This document shows, in pieces, positions 45,932 through 53,488 of a stretch of 64,000 bases of DNA; position 1 is the first letter of the stretch; the number at the start of each line of letters is the position of its first letter. The DNA comes from Mycoplana azooxidifex. Lineage in GTDB: Bacteria > Pseudomonadota > Alphaproteobacteria > Rhizobiales > Rhizobiaceae. The position numbers and the translations under genes were made by a program. The stretch is from the NCBI RefSeq assembly GCF_014196765.1, contig NZ_JACIEE010000004.1, positions 46,435 through 110,434 on the forward strand, read 5' to 3'. The notes under the pieces were generated by a model that did not search any database, was not told where the DNA came from, and saw only the letters and a program-made list of their open reading frames with translations.

Positions 45932-47521
45932 ATGCGCCTTAAGGTACTCGCCGCTGTTTCATTGCTTGCCGTGGCCGTCGCCGGTTGCACGAACGAGACG
46001 CTCGACAATGTCGGTGTCGATGTCAGGAAGGTTTCCAACAAGACGCAGTACCAGCTTTCCGGCCAGGTCGTCTCCAAGATGGCCTCGCTGAACATCGACC
46101 GCCACTCGCCGGTCACCCTGCGCATCTTCAAGGAAGAAGGCATCCTGGAGATCTGGAAGGCCGACCGGTCGAACCGTTTCCAGATGATGAAGAGCTACCA
46201 GATCTGCGCGTGGTCGGGAAAGCTCGGGCCGAAGGTGAAGGAAGGCGACCGGCAGGCGCCGGAAGGCTTCTACCCGCTCGGCCCCCAGCACATGAACCCG
46301 AATTCCCAGTACTACCTGGCGATCAACACCGGCTTTCCCAACACCTATGACCGGGCAAACGCCCGCTCCGGCAGCAACCTGATGATCCACGGCGCCTGCT
46401 CCTCGTCGGGCTGCTACTCGATGTCCGACGAGCAGATGGTCGAGATCTTCGCCTTTGCCCGCGACGCCTTCAAGGGCGGACAGAAGACGATCCAGCTCCA
46501 GGCCTATCCCTTCCGCATGACGGCGGAGAACATGGCGCGCCATCGCGACAACCCGAACATCGAATTCTGGAAGATGCTGAAGGCCGGCTACGACAACTTC
46601 CAGGTCACCAAGCGCCCGCCGGAAGTGGGCGTCTGCGACCAGAAATACGTCTTCAACCGGCAGACACCGGATGGAAAGGCGTTCTCGGGCATCGCCGCCC
46701 AGTGCCCGGCGATTTCCACGCCGTCGCAGTTGCAGGTGGCGATGAACGGCTACGAGAAGACCTATGCCGCCGAGTACGCCAAGGCGATGAAGAAATACGA
46801 AGGCACCGTCTGGCTGGAGCCCTCCGAAGCCCAGCGCAAGGCGATCGTGGCCGACAAGCGCAAGGGGCGCGAGCTCGCCTATGCCCCGACCGGCAACTCG
46901 ATCGACGCCGGCAAGCTCATGTCGCTGCGCGAGATCGAAGCCGAGAAGAAGCGGGCGGAAGACGCAGCAAAGCGCAAGATCGAGATGGCCGAAAAGGCCA
47001 GGCAGGACGAGGAAGACCGCAAGACCGCGGAATTGCAGAAACTCGCAGACGACGTCGCCGCACAGAAGGCCGCGCAGCAGCAGGCCGCCGCCGCCGGCGT
47101 CGCCGTGCCCGCCGCCAATCCGGGCATCGCATCGGTGCAGGCGGAGCAGGACGCCGAAAAGAAGCCCTTCTGGAAACTCTGGTCCAGCAGGGGCACCGCA
47201 GCCTCGGGGTCGGCCGGCGCCGCCTCGACGACGGCCGCGGCCACCCCGCCGGCCCAACCTGCTCCCGCCGCCGCCGCTGCCGAGAGCGACACCGACGAAG
47301 GCAATACCGCCTCCATCGGCGCACAGCAGGAGCAGAAACAGACCGTTCCCGCACAGGCGGATGCCAATGCTGCCGCTGAGGCTGGTGCCGCCGCTGAGGC
47401 GGATGCCGGCGACCAGGCGCCCCAGGCCGCGCCCGCCCAGGCCGCGCCCGTCCCGGCAGCGACCGCCGATGCGAGCACGTCGCAGAAGCAGCCTTTCTGG
47501 AAATTCTGGAAGAAGCAATGA
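45932..47521 (+). CDS. L,D-transpeptidase lipoprotein (YkuD domain)
   Basis: The 529-residue protein starts with a lipoprotein signal (AVAGC, Cys19) and has a YkuD L,D-transpeptidase domain with the active site HGACSSSGCYSMSD (His153, Cys161). It would cross-link peptidoglycan or attach proteins to it. After about residue 310 come a charged coiled-coil region and long Ala/Gln/Pro-rich linkers. The sequence PFWKLW occurs near 411 and PFWKFWKKQ forms the extreme C terminus, a repeated aromatic motif. The tusA start overlaps its stop codon (ATGA). Confidence 0.85.
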   Translation: MRLKVLAAVSLLAVAVAGCTNETLDNVGVDVRKVSNKTQYQLSGQVVSKMASLNIDRHSPVTLRIFKEEGILEIWKADRSNRFQMMKSYQICAWSGKLGPKVKEGDRQAPEGFYPLGPQHMNPNSQYYLAINTGFPNTYDRANARSGSNLMIHGACSSSGCYSMSDEQMVEIFAFARDAFKGGQKTIQLQAYPFRMTAENMARHRDNPNIEFWKMLKAGYDNFQVTKRPPEVGVCDQKYVFNRQTPDGKAFSGIAAQCPAISTPSQLQVAMNGYEKTYAAEYAKAMKKYEGTVWLEPSEAQRKAIVADKRKGRELAYAPTGNSIDAGKLMSLREIEAEKKRAEDAAKRKIEMAEKARQDEEDRKTAELQKLADDVAAQKAAQQQAAAAGVAVPAANPGIASVQAEQDAEKKPFWKLWSSRGTAASGSAGAASTTAAATPPAQPAPAAAAAESDTDEGNTASIGAQQEQKQTVPAQADANAAAEAGAAAEADAGDQAPQAAPAQAAPVPAATADASTSQKQPFWKFWKKQ

Positions 47522-47754
47522 CCACAGTCGATCCGGGCGAGGTCTACGACCTGCGCGGCCTGAAGTGTCCGCTGCCGGTATTGAAGACGCGCAAGCGCCT
47601 GGAACAGTTGCCTTCCGGCACCACGCTCTGGATCGAGACGACAGACCCCCTCGCGGTCATCGACATTCCGCATTTCTGCAGCGAGAAGGGCCATGCGCTC
47701 GAATTCAGCGAGCGCACCGACGATGGCCACCGCTTCCTGATCCGCAAGGGCTGA
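47518..47754 (+). CDS. TusA/SirA-like sulfur carrier protein
   Basis: The 78-residue protein has the TusA signature YDLRGLKCPLPVLKTRKRL, with the sulfur-carrying cysteine in the CPLP motif. Such proteins relay persulfide sulfur, for example to tRNA thiolation or molybdenum cofactor. It overlaps the L,D-transpeptidase stop by four bases (ATGA), so both are probably made from one message, an unexpected pairing. It precedes a sensor kinase operon by 108 bases. Confidence 0.87.
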   Translation: MTTVDPGEVYDLRGLKCPLPVLKTRKRLEQLPSGTTLWIETTDPLAVIDIPHFCSEKGHALEFSERTDDGHRFLIRKG

Positions 47755-47862
47755 CCGCGCCGCCCGCCTTGTTCGGGGGCGTGTTAAGCCGCGATTCTGC
47801 CTCTTTCGGAACCGACCACGCGTGTGTACATATCGGCACGAAAGAAACACCCCGGAAAGAGC

Positions 47863-49359
47863 ATGACTTCAACAGCCGCCTTCCTGCGTTCAAGCCTCCT
47901 GATGCTCGGACTGGGCATCCTCCTGTTGATCGGGATCGTCAGCTATTCGCTCTGGCTCGTCCAGGTGAACCGTGAATACTCGGACGAAACGGCATCCCTT
48001 CGCGGTGTCAGAAGCGCCATCGTCGGCCTGCTGGCGACGTCGCAGGACGCCGAGACCGGCCAGCGCGGCTATCTGCTTTCCAAGGACGCTTCCTATCTCG
48101 AGCCGTATGACAAGGCGGTCGCCCAACTGCCGGCCCGCTGGAAGGCGCTTCAGGACACTCTCGGCCCTCGCCCTGACTACGCTGTCACGCTCGACGAACT
48201 CAAGCTTGCCATCGACGGCAAGATGACGGAACTGTCCAGAGGCGTCGACCTCACCCGGCAGGGCAGGTACGACGAGGCCCTCACCCTGCTTTCCACCGAT
48301 GCTGGTCTCCGGCTCATGGACCGTATCCGCGAGATCCTCGGCGGAAACCTCGAGCGCACCGACGACCGGCTTAGCGAGATCGTGGACAAGCAACTGTCGG
48401 CGGCCGACAGCCTGCAATGGGTCACCATAGGCGGTGCCATCGCGATCCTGGTGGTCGTCGGCGGCGCCATCCTGGTGATATTCCAGCATGTCCGCGATCT
48501 CTCCCGTACCCGCGAAGAGGTCATCGCGCTGAATGCCGGACTGGAGGAGCGCGTCAACGAGCGGACCGAGGACCTGATCCGCGCCAACCAGGAGATCCAG
48601 CGCTTCGCCTATATCGTCACCCACGACCTGCGCGCGCCGCTGGTCAACATCATGGGCTTTCTCAGCGAACTGGACACGTCCATCAAGGCGGTGTCGACCT
48701 ACGTGATGTCGGATGAACGGACACCGACCGAAGACGAGATCCGCGAGGCGCGACTGGCGGTTTCAGAGGACTTGCCGGAGGCCATGGGTTTCATCCGCTC
48801 CTCGACGAAGAAGATGGATGCGCTGATCAACGCGATCCTGAAGATTTCCCGCGACGGCCGGCGCAAGCTGCAGCCGGAACGGATCGACCTGAAATCCCTG
48901 ATCGAGGCCAACGCGGCCACGGTGCATCACCAACTGGCCGAGCAGGGCGGCGAGGCGAAGATCGCAGCCGGTTACATCACCAGCATCGTCTCCGATCGCT
49001 TCTCGCTGGAACAGATTTTCGGTAACCTCTTCGACAATGCGGTAAAGTACCAGATGCCGGGCCGGCCGCTGAAGTTGAACGTCGATATCCGCCCCGACGG
49101 CCCGCGCCGGATCAGGATCGACGTCAGGGACAACGGCCGCGGCATCGGCCAGCAGGATCTCGAGCGGGTGTTCGAATTGTTTCGCCGCGCCGGCGAACAG
49201 GACCAGCAGGGCGAAGGCATAGGGCTCGCCCATGTGCGCTCGTTAATAAGGAATTTGGGTGGCGATGTTACTGTCGAGTCCGAGCTCGGCAAGGGCAGTA
49301 CATTCGTCCTGTCCCTGCCGACGGATCTCACCAGAGTTTTCAGGAGTACGGACCAATGA
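47863..49359 (+). CDS. CHASE3-domain sensor histidine kinase
   Basis: The 498-residue membrane kinase has an N-terminal transmembrane helix (about 8-30), a periplasmic CHASE3 domain (about 40-180, with SQDAETGQRGYLL), a second helix (about 187-210), a coiled coil, the HisKA box VTHDLRAPLVN with the phosphorylated histidine near 254, and a HATPase domain with N (LFDNAVKYQ), G1 (DNGRGIG) and G2 (GEGIGLAHV) boxes. The signal is unknown. I chose the ATG at 47863 with GGAAAGA upstream. It overlaps the next gene by ATGA. Confidence 0.92.
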   Translation: MTSTAAFLRSSLLMLGLGILLLIGIVSYSLWLVQVNREYSDETASLRGVRSAIVGLLATSQDAETGQRGYLLSKDASYLEPYDKAVAQLPARWKALQDTLGPRPDYAVTLDELKLAIDGKMTELSRGVDLTRQGRYDEALTLLSTDAGLRLMDRIREILGGNLERTDDRLSEIVDKQLSAADSLQWVTIGGAIAILVVVGGAILVIFQHVRDLSRTREEVIALNAGLEERVNERTEDLIRANQEIQRFAYIVTHDLRAPLVNIMGFLSELDTSIKAVSTYVMSDERTPTEDEIREARLAVSEDLPEAMGFIRSSTKKMDALINAILKISRDGRRKLQPERIDLKSLIEANAATVHHQLAEQGGEAKIAAGYITSIVSDRFSLEQIFGNLFDNAVKYQMPGRPLKLNVDIRPDGPRRIRIDVRDNGRGIGQQDLERVFELFRRAGEQDQQGEGIGLAHVRSLIRNLGGDVTVESELGKGSTFVLSLPTDLTRVFRSTDQ

Positions 49360-49793
49360 AGGCGAGTGGACAGGAAGTCATCATCGTCATGATCGAGGAC
49401 GACGAGGGGCATGCGCGCCTTATCGAAAAGAACATTCGGCGGGCCGGCGTCCACAATGAGATCGTCCCCTTCACCCTCGGCGGCAAGGCGCTGGACTACG
49501 TCCTCGGCGAAAGCCGCGACGGACTGGCCAACCGGGATCGCTACCTGCTGGTGCTGCTCGACCTGAACCTGCCCGACATGTCAGGCATCGACATTCTCCA
49601 GCAGATCAAGGGCAACGAGCACTCGCACGCCATTCCGGTAGTGGTGCTGACCACCACCGATGACGAGCGCGAGATCCAGAAGTGCTACGATCTCGGCGCC
49701 AACGTCTACATCACCAAGCCCGTGGATTACGAGGGCTTCGCCACCGCGATCCGCAACCTGGGCCTCTTCTTCTCGGTGATACAGGTTCCATGA
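49356..49793 (+). CDS. Single-domain response regulator (Rcp1-like)
   Basis: A 145-residue stand-alone receiver with the acidic pair in IEDDEGH, phospho-acceptor Asp69 in LLVLLDLNLPDMSG, the threonine in VVVLTTTDDE and lysine in ITKPVD. Its length and the alpha-4/beta-5 region resemble the Rcp1/phytochrome-type receivers that act as phosphate shuttles. It overlaps the kinase by four bases upstream and the REC-HWE gene by four downstream, so the three are translated as a set. Confidence 0.9.
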   Translation: MKASGQEVIIVMIEDDEGHARLIEKNIRRAGVHNEIVPFTLGGKALDYVLGESRDGLANRDRYLLVLLDLNLPDMSGIDILQQIKGNEHSHAIPVVVLTTTDDEREIQKCYDLGANVYITKPVDYEGFATAIRNLGLFFSVIQVP

Positions 49794-49825
49794 CGGCTTC
49801 CACGACGGCTTCCACGACGGCCAGC
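49790..49825 (+). repeat. 12-base tandem repeat at the start of the REC-HWE gene
   Basis: Three consecutive 12-base units (ATGACGGCTTCC, ACGACGGCTTCC, ACGACGGCCAGC) encode MTAS/TTAS/TTAS. In-frame copy-number change would only lengthen or shorten the N terminus. Confidence 0.8.
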
Positions 49826-50854
49826 CCGAAGACCCGCGTCCTTTACATCGATGACGATCCGGTCCTCGCCAGGCTCGCAAGCAAGGTGCTGGCGCGCAGC
49901 GACTTCGAAGTCGTCCACGCACCGTCCATCCCCGCAGGGCTCCAGTTGTTCGGCAGCGAGGAATTCGCAGCCGTCGTCCTCGACCATCATTTTGAGAACC
50001 AGACGGGCCTGGCCTTCCTGGAAGCGGTGGCGGAGCGGACGACGAAGACGCCGATCCTCTACGTGACCGGCTCCAACGACGCGGAAGTCGCGATCAGCGC
50101 GCTGAAGGGCGGCGCTGCGGACTATGTGATGAAGTCCGCCACCGACGACTTCTTTCCCCTCCTGGTCAGCGCCCTCGAACAGGCCCTCGAGAACGCGCGC
50201 CTGCGCCAGCAGAAGGCGGAGGCCGACCGGCAGCTCGTCATCGCCAAGGAGCGAGCCGAACTGCTGTTGTCGGAGATGAACCACCGCATCGCCAACAGCC
50301 TCTCGCTCGTGTCCGCCATGATCCGCATGCAGATGCAGATTTCCAGCAGCGAGGAGACGAAGACGGCGCTGGCGGAGACACAGAGCCGCATCTCGGCGAT
50401 CGCCGGTGTCCACCGCAGCCTCTATACCTCCGACAATGTCGGCGCGATCGCCCTCAACGAATATCTGAGCACCATCATCGCCGAGTTCCAGAGTTCCGGC
50501 GGCTTCTCCTCCGGCGTGATCATCCGCGCCGAGCTTGCCAACGTGCCGACCTCCCCCGACAAGGCGGTATCGCTCGGCGTCATCCTGATCGAGCTTCTGA
50601 CCAATGCCGCCAAATATGCCTACCCCGACGGGGGCGGCGAGGTTCTCATCCGGCTGCAGGCAAACGGACAGGGCGAACTGATGCTCTCCGTCGAGGACGA
50701 TGGCATCGGCCATGATCGCGCGCAGGGGCCCAAGGGCACCGGCCTCGGGAAGCGGCTGATCAACGCCATGGCGCTGAACCTCGGCGCCGCCGTCGTCAAC
50801 GAGCGCGAAGGCAAGACCGCCGGCACCTACGTCGCGGTTGTCTGGAAGGCGTAG
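49790..50854 (+). CDS. REC-HisKA_2 (HWE-like) hybrid sensor kinase
   Basis: The 354-residue soluble protein joins an N-terminal receiver (phospho-acceptor Asp65 in VVLDHHFEN) to a HisKA_2/HWE-type kinase with the H box SEMNHRIANSLSLV (His165) and a HATPase domain (ELLTNAAKYAYPDGGGE, DDGIGHD, GTGLGKRLI). Phosphorylation of the receiver probably controls the kinase, as in bacteriophytochrome-linked and general stress pathways of alphaproteobacteria. The first 12 codons are three near-identical TAST units encoded by a 12-base repeat. Confidence 0.9.
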   Translation: MTASTTASTTASPKTRVLYIDDDPVLARLASKVLARSDFEVVHAPSIPAGLQLFGSEEFAAVVLDHHFENQTGLAFLEAVAERTTKTPILYVTGSNDAEVAISALKGGAADYVMKSATDDFFPLLVSALEQALENARLRQQKAEADRQLVIAKERAELLLSEMNHRIANSLSLVSAMIRMQMQISSSEETKTALAETQSRISAIAGVHRSLYTSDNVGAIALNEYLSTIIAEFQSSGGFSSGVIIRAELANVPTSPDKAVSLGVILIELLTNAAKYAYPDGGGEVLIRLQANGQGELMLSVEDDGIGHDRAQGPKGTGLGKRLINAMALNLGAAVVNEREGKTAGTYVAVVWKA

Positions 50855-50895
50855 CGTTCCTCGATCCCACCCCCTGCCTGAGCGGATTTCACGGA

Positions 50896-52092
50896 TCAGC
50901 GCATCCGCAGGCCCGGAACCGCCAGCGGATTGTCCTCCAGCGCCGCGCGGTCGGGCCGATCGATCTGAGGCCTGCCGACGAAGGCATCGAACAGGTCGCG
51001 CACGAAGGCTTCCGGCAACCCGTCGGTGATCAGCACCATGCGCGTGCGCCGGTCATCGGGATCCGGCCAGGCGGCAAGGCGCTCGGGCGGATGAAATATG
51101 GCCTGCACGCCGTGCAGGATGACCGGCCGGTCGGGATTGTCCGACAGCGCCACGATCGCCTTCATCCGCAAGAGCTTCTCGCCATGGGCCGAGCGCAACA
51201 GATCGACGAACATGTCGAGCGCCATCGGATCGATCGGCCTGTCATGGACGATCGAATAGGAGCGGATGGAAGCGCTGTGACGGTTCACGTCATGGGCGTG
51301 CTGGTGGAAATGCTCTGCTCCGCCGTGCCCCTCATGCCCATGAGCGTCATGCCCGTGACCATCATGCTCGTGATCGTGGTGGTTATGGTGATCGTGATGC
51401 GCGTGCGCATCGTGTCGCGCCTCGTCGTTCAGCCAGCGGCCGACATCGGCGACCTTCGTCTGCGGGTCGTAGAGGCCGCAGGCGAGAAGCGAGGGTTCGG
51501 TCTTCTGCGGATCGTCCGCCTCGATCACCGCCGCGCGCGGGTTGAGATCCAGCAACGCCTTCTTCAGGGCCGCCAGCGCTGCTTCGTCCGCCATCGCCGC
51601 CTTGGTCAGCACCAGACGGTCGGCAACGGCGGCCTGCTTGACGGATTCAGGATGGCCGGCAAGCGTCGAAAGCCCGTTCACCGCATCCACCAGCGTGATG
51701 ACCCCGTCGAGACGGAAGGAATGCGAAAGCACCGGGTTGCCGATCACCGCCTGGATCACCGGCGCGGGGTCGGCCAGACCCGTCGTCTCGATCACCACCC
51801 GCTTCAGCGGCCTGATCTTGCCGGTCTGCATGCGGTCCATCAGGTCGGCCAGCGTATCGACGAGTTCGCCGCGGACGGTGCAGCAGAGGCAGCCGTCGGC
51901 AAGCTCGATGACACCGTCGCCCGAGCGCTCGACGAGGAGGTGATCGATCCCCACCTCGCCAAACTCGTTGATGATCACGGCCGTGTCCGTCAGGTCCGGA
52001 TGCTTCAGCAGCCGGTTCAGCAGCGTCGTCTTTCCCGCGCCGAGAAAGCCGGTCAGGATCGAGACCGGCACGGTGCGATCGGCTGCGGACAT
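50896..52092 (-). CDS. COG0523 (CobW/ZigA-like) metal-chaperone GTPase
   Basis: The 398-residue G3E GTPase has Walker A GFLGAGKTTLL at about 15-25, the metal-binding CxCC motif in GCLCC near 68-72, and ETTGLADP and the TKAA specificity motif (normally TKxD). A long His/Asp/Gly-rich stretch (about 228-275, HDHHNHHDHEHDGHGHD-like) is inserted before the CobW C-terminal domain. Family members deliver zinc or cobalt. The ATG at 52092 follows AGGAA. The 107-base palindromic repeat sits 32 bases upstream. Confidence 0.9.
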   Translation of the reverse strand: MSAADRTVPVSILTGFLGAGKTTLLNRLLKHPDLTDTAVIINEFGEVGIDHLLVERSGDGVIELADGCLCCTVRGELVDTLADLMDRMQTGKIRPLKRVVIETTGLADPAPVIQAVIGNPVLSHSFRLDGVITLVDAVNGLSTLAGHPESVKQAAVADRLVLTKAAMADEAALAALKKALLDLNPRAAVIEADDPQKTEPSLLACGLYDPQTKVADVGRWLNDEARHDAHAHHDHHNHHDHEHDGHGHDAHGHEGHGGAEHFHQHAHDVNRHSASIRSYSIVHDRPIDPMALDMFVDLLRSAHGEKLLRMKAIVALSDNPDRPVILHGVQAIFHPPERLAAWPDPDDRRTRMVLITDGLPEAFVRDLFDAFVGRPQIDRPDRAALEDNPLAVPGLRMR

Positions 52093-52124
52093 GGACAATT
52101 CCTGTTCCTGGAAGGTCGGATTTA

Positions 52125-52231
52125 CTAAAGCATGTCGCACAAAAGTGTGCAGCGGTTTTGTGACGACGACATGCGCAAAATCAAAGGTCTAAAGCGCGGG
52201 AGCGAATCTGAAAGATCGTGACGTGCTTTAG
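52125..52231. repeat. Full-length RIME-like palindromic element
   Basis: The 107-base element is bounded by the inverted repeat CTAAAGCA / TGCTTTAG. Inside are a hairpin CATGTCG-CACAAAA ... TTTTGTG-(ACGA)-CGACATG (about 52131-52172) and a second, weaker one starting at CTAAAGCGC. The 9-base sequence GAAGGTCGG occurs on both sides (52111-52119 and 52231-52239) like a target-site duplication. The right end supplies the TAA stop of the dacF-type gene. Related to intergenic mosaic elements known from rhizobia. Confidence 0.75.
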
Positions 52232-53322
52232 AAGGTCGGGCGCGGAACCGGGATCGGAATGTTTCCGCCGTCGCCGATGTCCACCGTCGCCGTCTCGGTG
52301 GCACCGGCTTTTGCAGCCCCGCCCGCGATCAGGCCGGCGAAGACATAGCGCGGCGGCCGGTTCATCTCGTGGATATGGGGGGAAAGCAGCTTCTGGCGGC
52401 CCGCCTCGTCGCGGCCCTCGCTGCGCACCTTGGCGGCATGCTGGCTGCAGATCTCCTTGGAGATGTCGGCGACCGTGGTGGTGTCTCCATAGGGCGCTAG
52501 GCTGCCGAGCGTCGGTCCGCCGCCGCGTTCCGTCAGCCCCTTCTGCAGCATCGTCGCCGATTCGTCCGCGCGCGCGCCGAGGCTCTGCTCGCCGAGAACG
52601 ACGGAGACCACGGTGCGGCCGCCGCGGGTGGCCGAAGAAACCTGGTTGAAACCGGAGGCGCAGATGAAGCCTGTCTTCATGCCGTCGGCGCCGTCGAAAC
52701 GGCCGATCAGCATGTTGTAGTTCGGATATTGCTTCTTGCCGGTGGTGAAGCCTTCCAGCGAGAAATAGGAGGCGTACTGCGGAAATTCGCGCTTGAGCAT
52801 CACTGCCAGCACGGCGAGGTCACGCGCCGTCGTATACTGTCCCTTGCCGGGCAGCCCGTGCGGATTGATGAAATGCGACGAGTTCATGCCGATGCGCGCG
52901 GCTTCTGCGTTCATCCGCCCGATGAAGGCCTGTTCGGACCCCCCGACGGCTTCGCCGACGGCCACCGCCACGTCGTTTGCCGACTTGACCAGCATGATCT
53001 TCAGCGCGCTGTCGAGCGTCATCGCCTGGCCCGGCTTGTAGTACATCTTGCTCGGCGGCTCGGCGGCGGCGTTCTTGGTCATCACCACCGGCGTGTCGAG
53101 CGTCACCTCACCGGCCTTGATCGCCCGAAACACGGTATAGGCCGTCATCAGCTTGGTCAGCGAGGCGGGATACCACTTGCGGAAGGCGTCCCTGTGCTCG
53201 ATCACCTTCAGCGTGTTGACGTCGACGAGCAGGCGCGGACCGCTGTCGGCGAGCGCCGCATTCGCCAGCAAGGTGGCCGCGAGCACGGTGGCTGCTCCAA
53301 TGCGTGCCGTCGCGCGGCGCAT
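52228..53322 (-). CDS. dacF: D-alanyl-D-alanine carboxypeptidase (PBP5/6, DacF type)
   Basis: The enzyme trims pentapeptides in peptidoglycan. In 364 residues it has a signal peptide (cleavage after ALA), the catalytic SLTK (Ser54, Lys57), SAN (Ser114, Asn116) and KTG (216-218). The C terminus is a basic, Pro-rich tail (IPIPVPRPTF) without an obvious amphipathic anchor. The start may be ATG 53322 or TTG 53343; the TTG has the better ribosome site (GAGGAACAGG), the ATG the more usual signal-peptide length. Its stop codon lies in the repeat element. Confidence 0.9.
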   Translation of the reverse strand: MRRATARIGAATVLAATLLANAALADSGPRLLVDVNTLKVIEHRDAFRKWYPASLTKLMTAYTVFRAIKAGEVTLDTPVVMTKNAAAEPPSKMYYKPGQAMTLDSALKIMLVKSANDVAVAVGEAVGGSEQAFIGRMNAEAARIGMNSSHFINPHGLPGKGQYTTARDLAVLAVMLKREFPQYASYFSLEGFTTGKKQYPNYNMLIGRFDGADGMKTGFICASGFNQVSSATRGGRTVVSVVLGEQSLGARADESATMLQKGLTERGGGPTLGSLAPYGDTTTVADISKEICSQHAAKVRSEGRDEAGRQKLLSPHIHEMNRPPRYVFAGLIAGGAAKAGATETATVDIGDGGNIPIPVPRPTF

Positions 53323-53488
53323 GAACCGTCCAGTCTTCTGCAAGGGCCTGTTCCTCGGAAATTCGGGAGTTGTCTCGTTCGCTCCGCCTATTTAGCCTAT
53401 ATGGCATGCTGATGGCAAAGCCCCACGGCGAATCGAGGGTCGATTTTTCGCCCTCGCCCTCTCGCCCAGACAGAGACAGGAACGTCGC

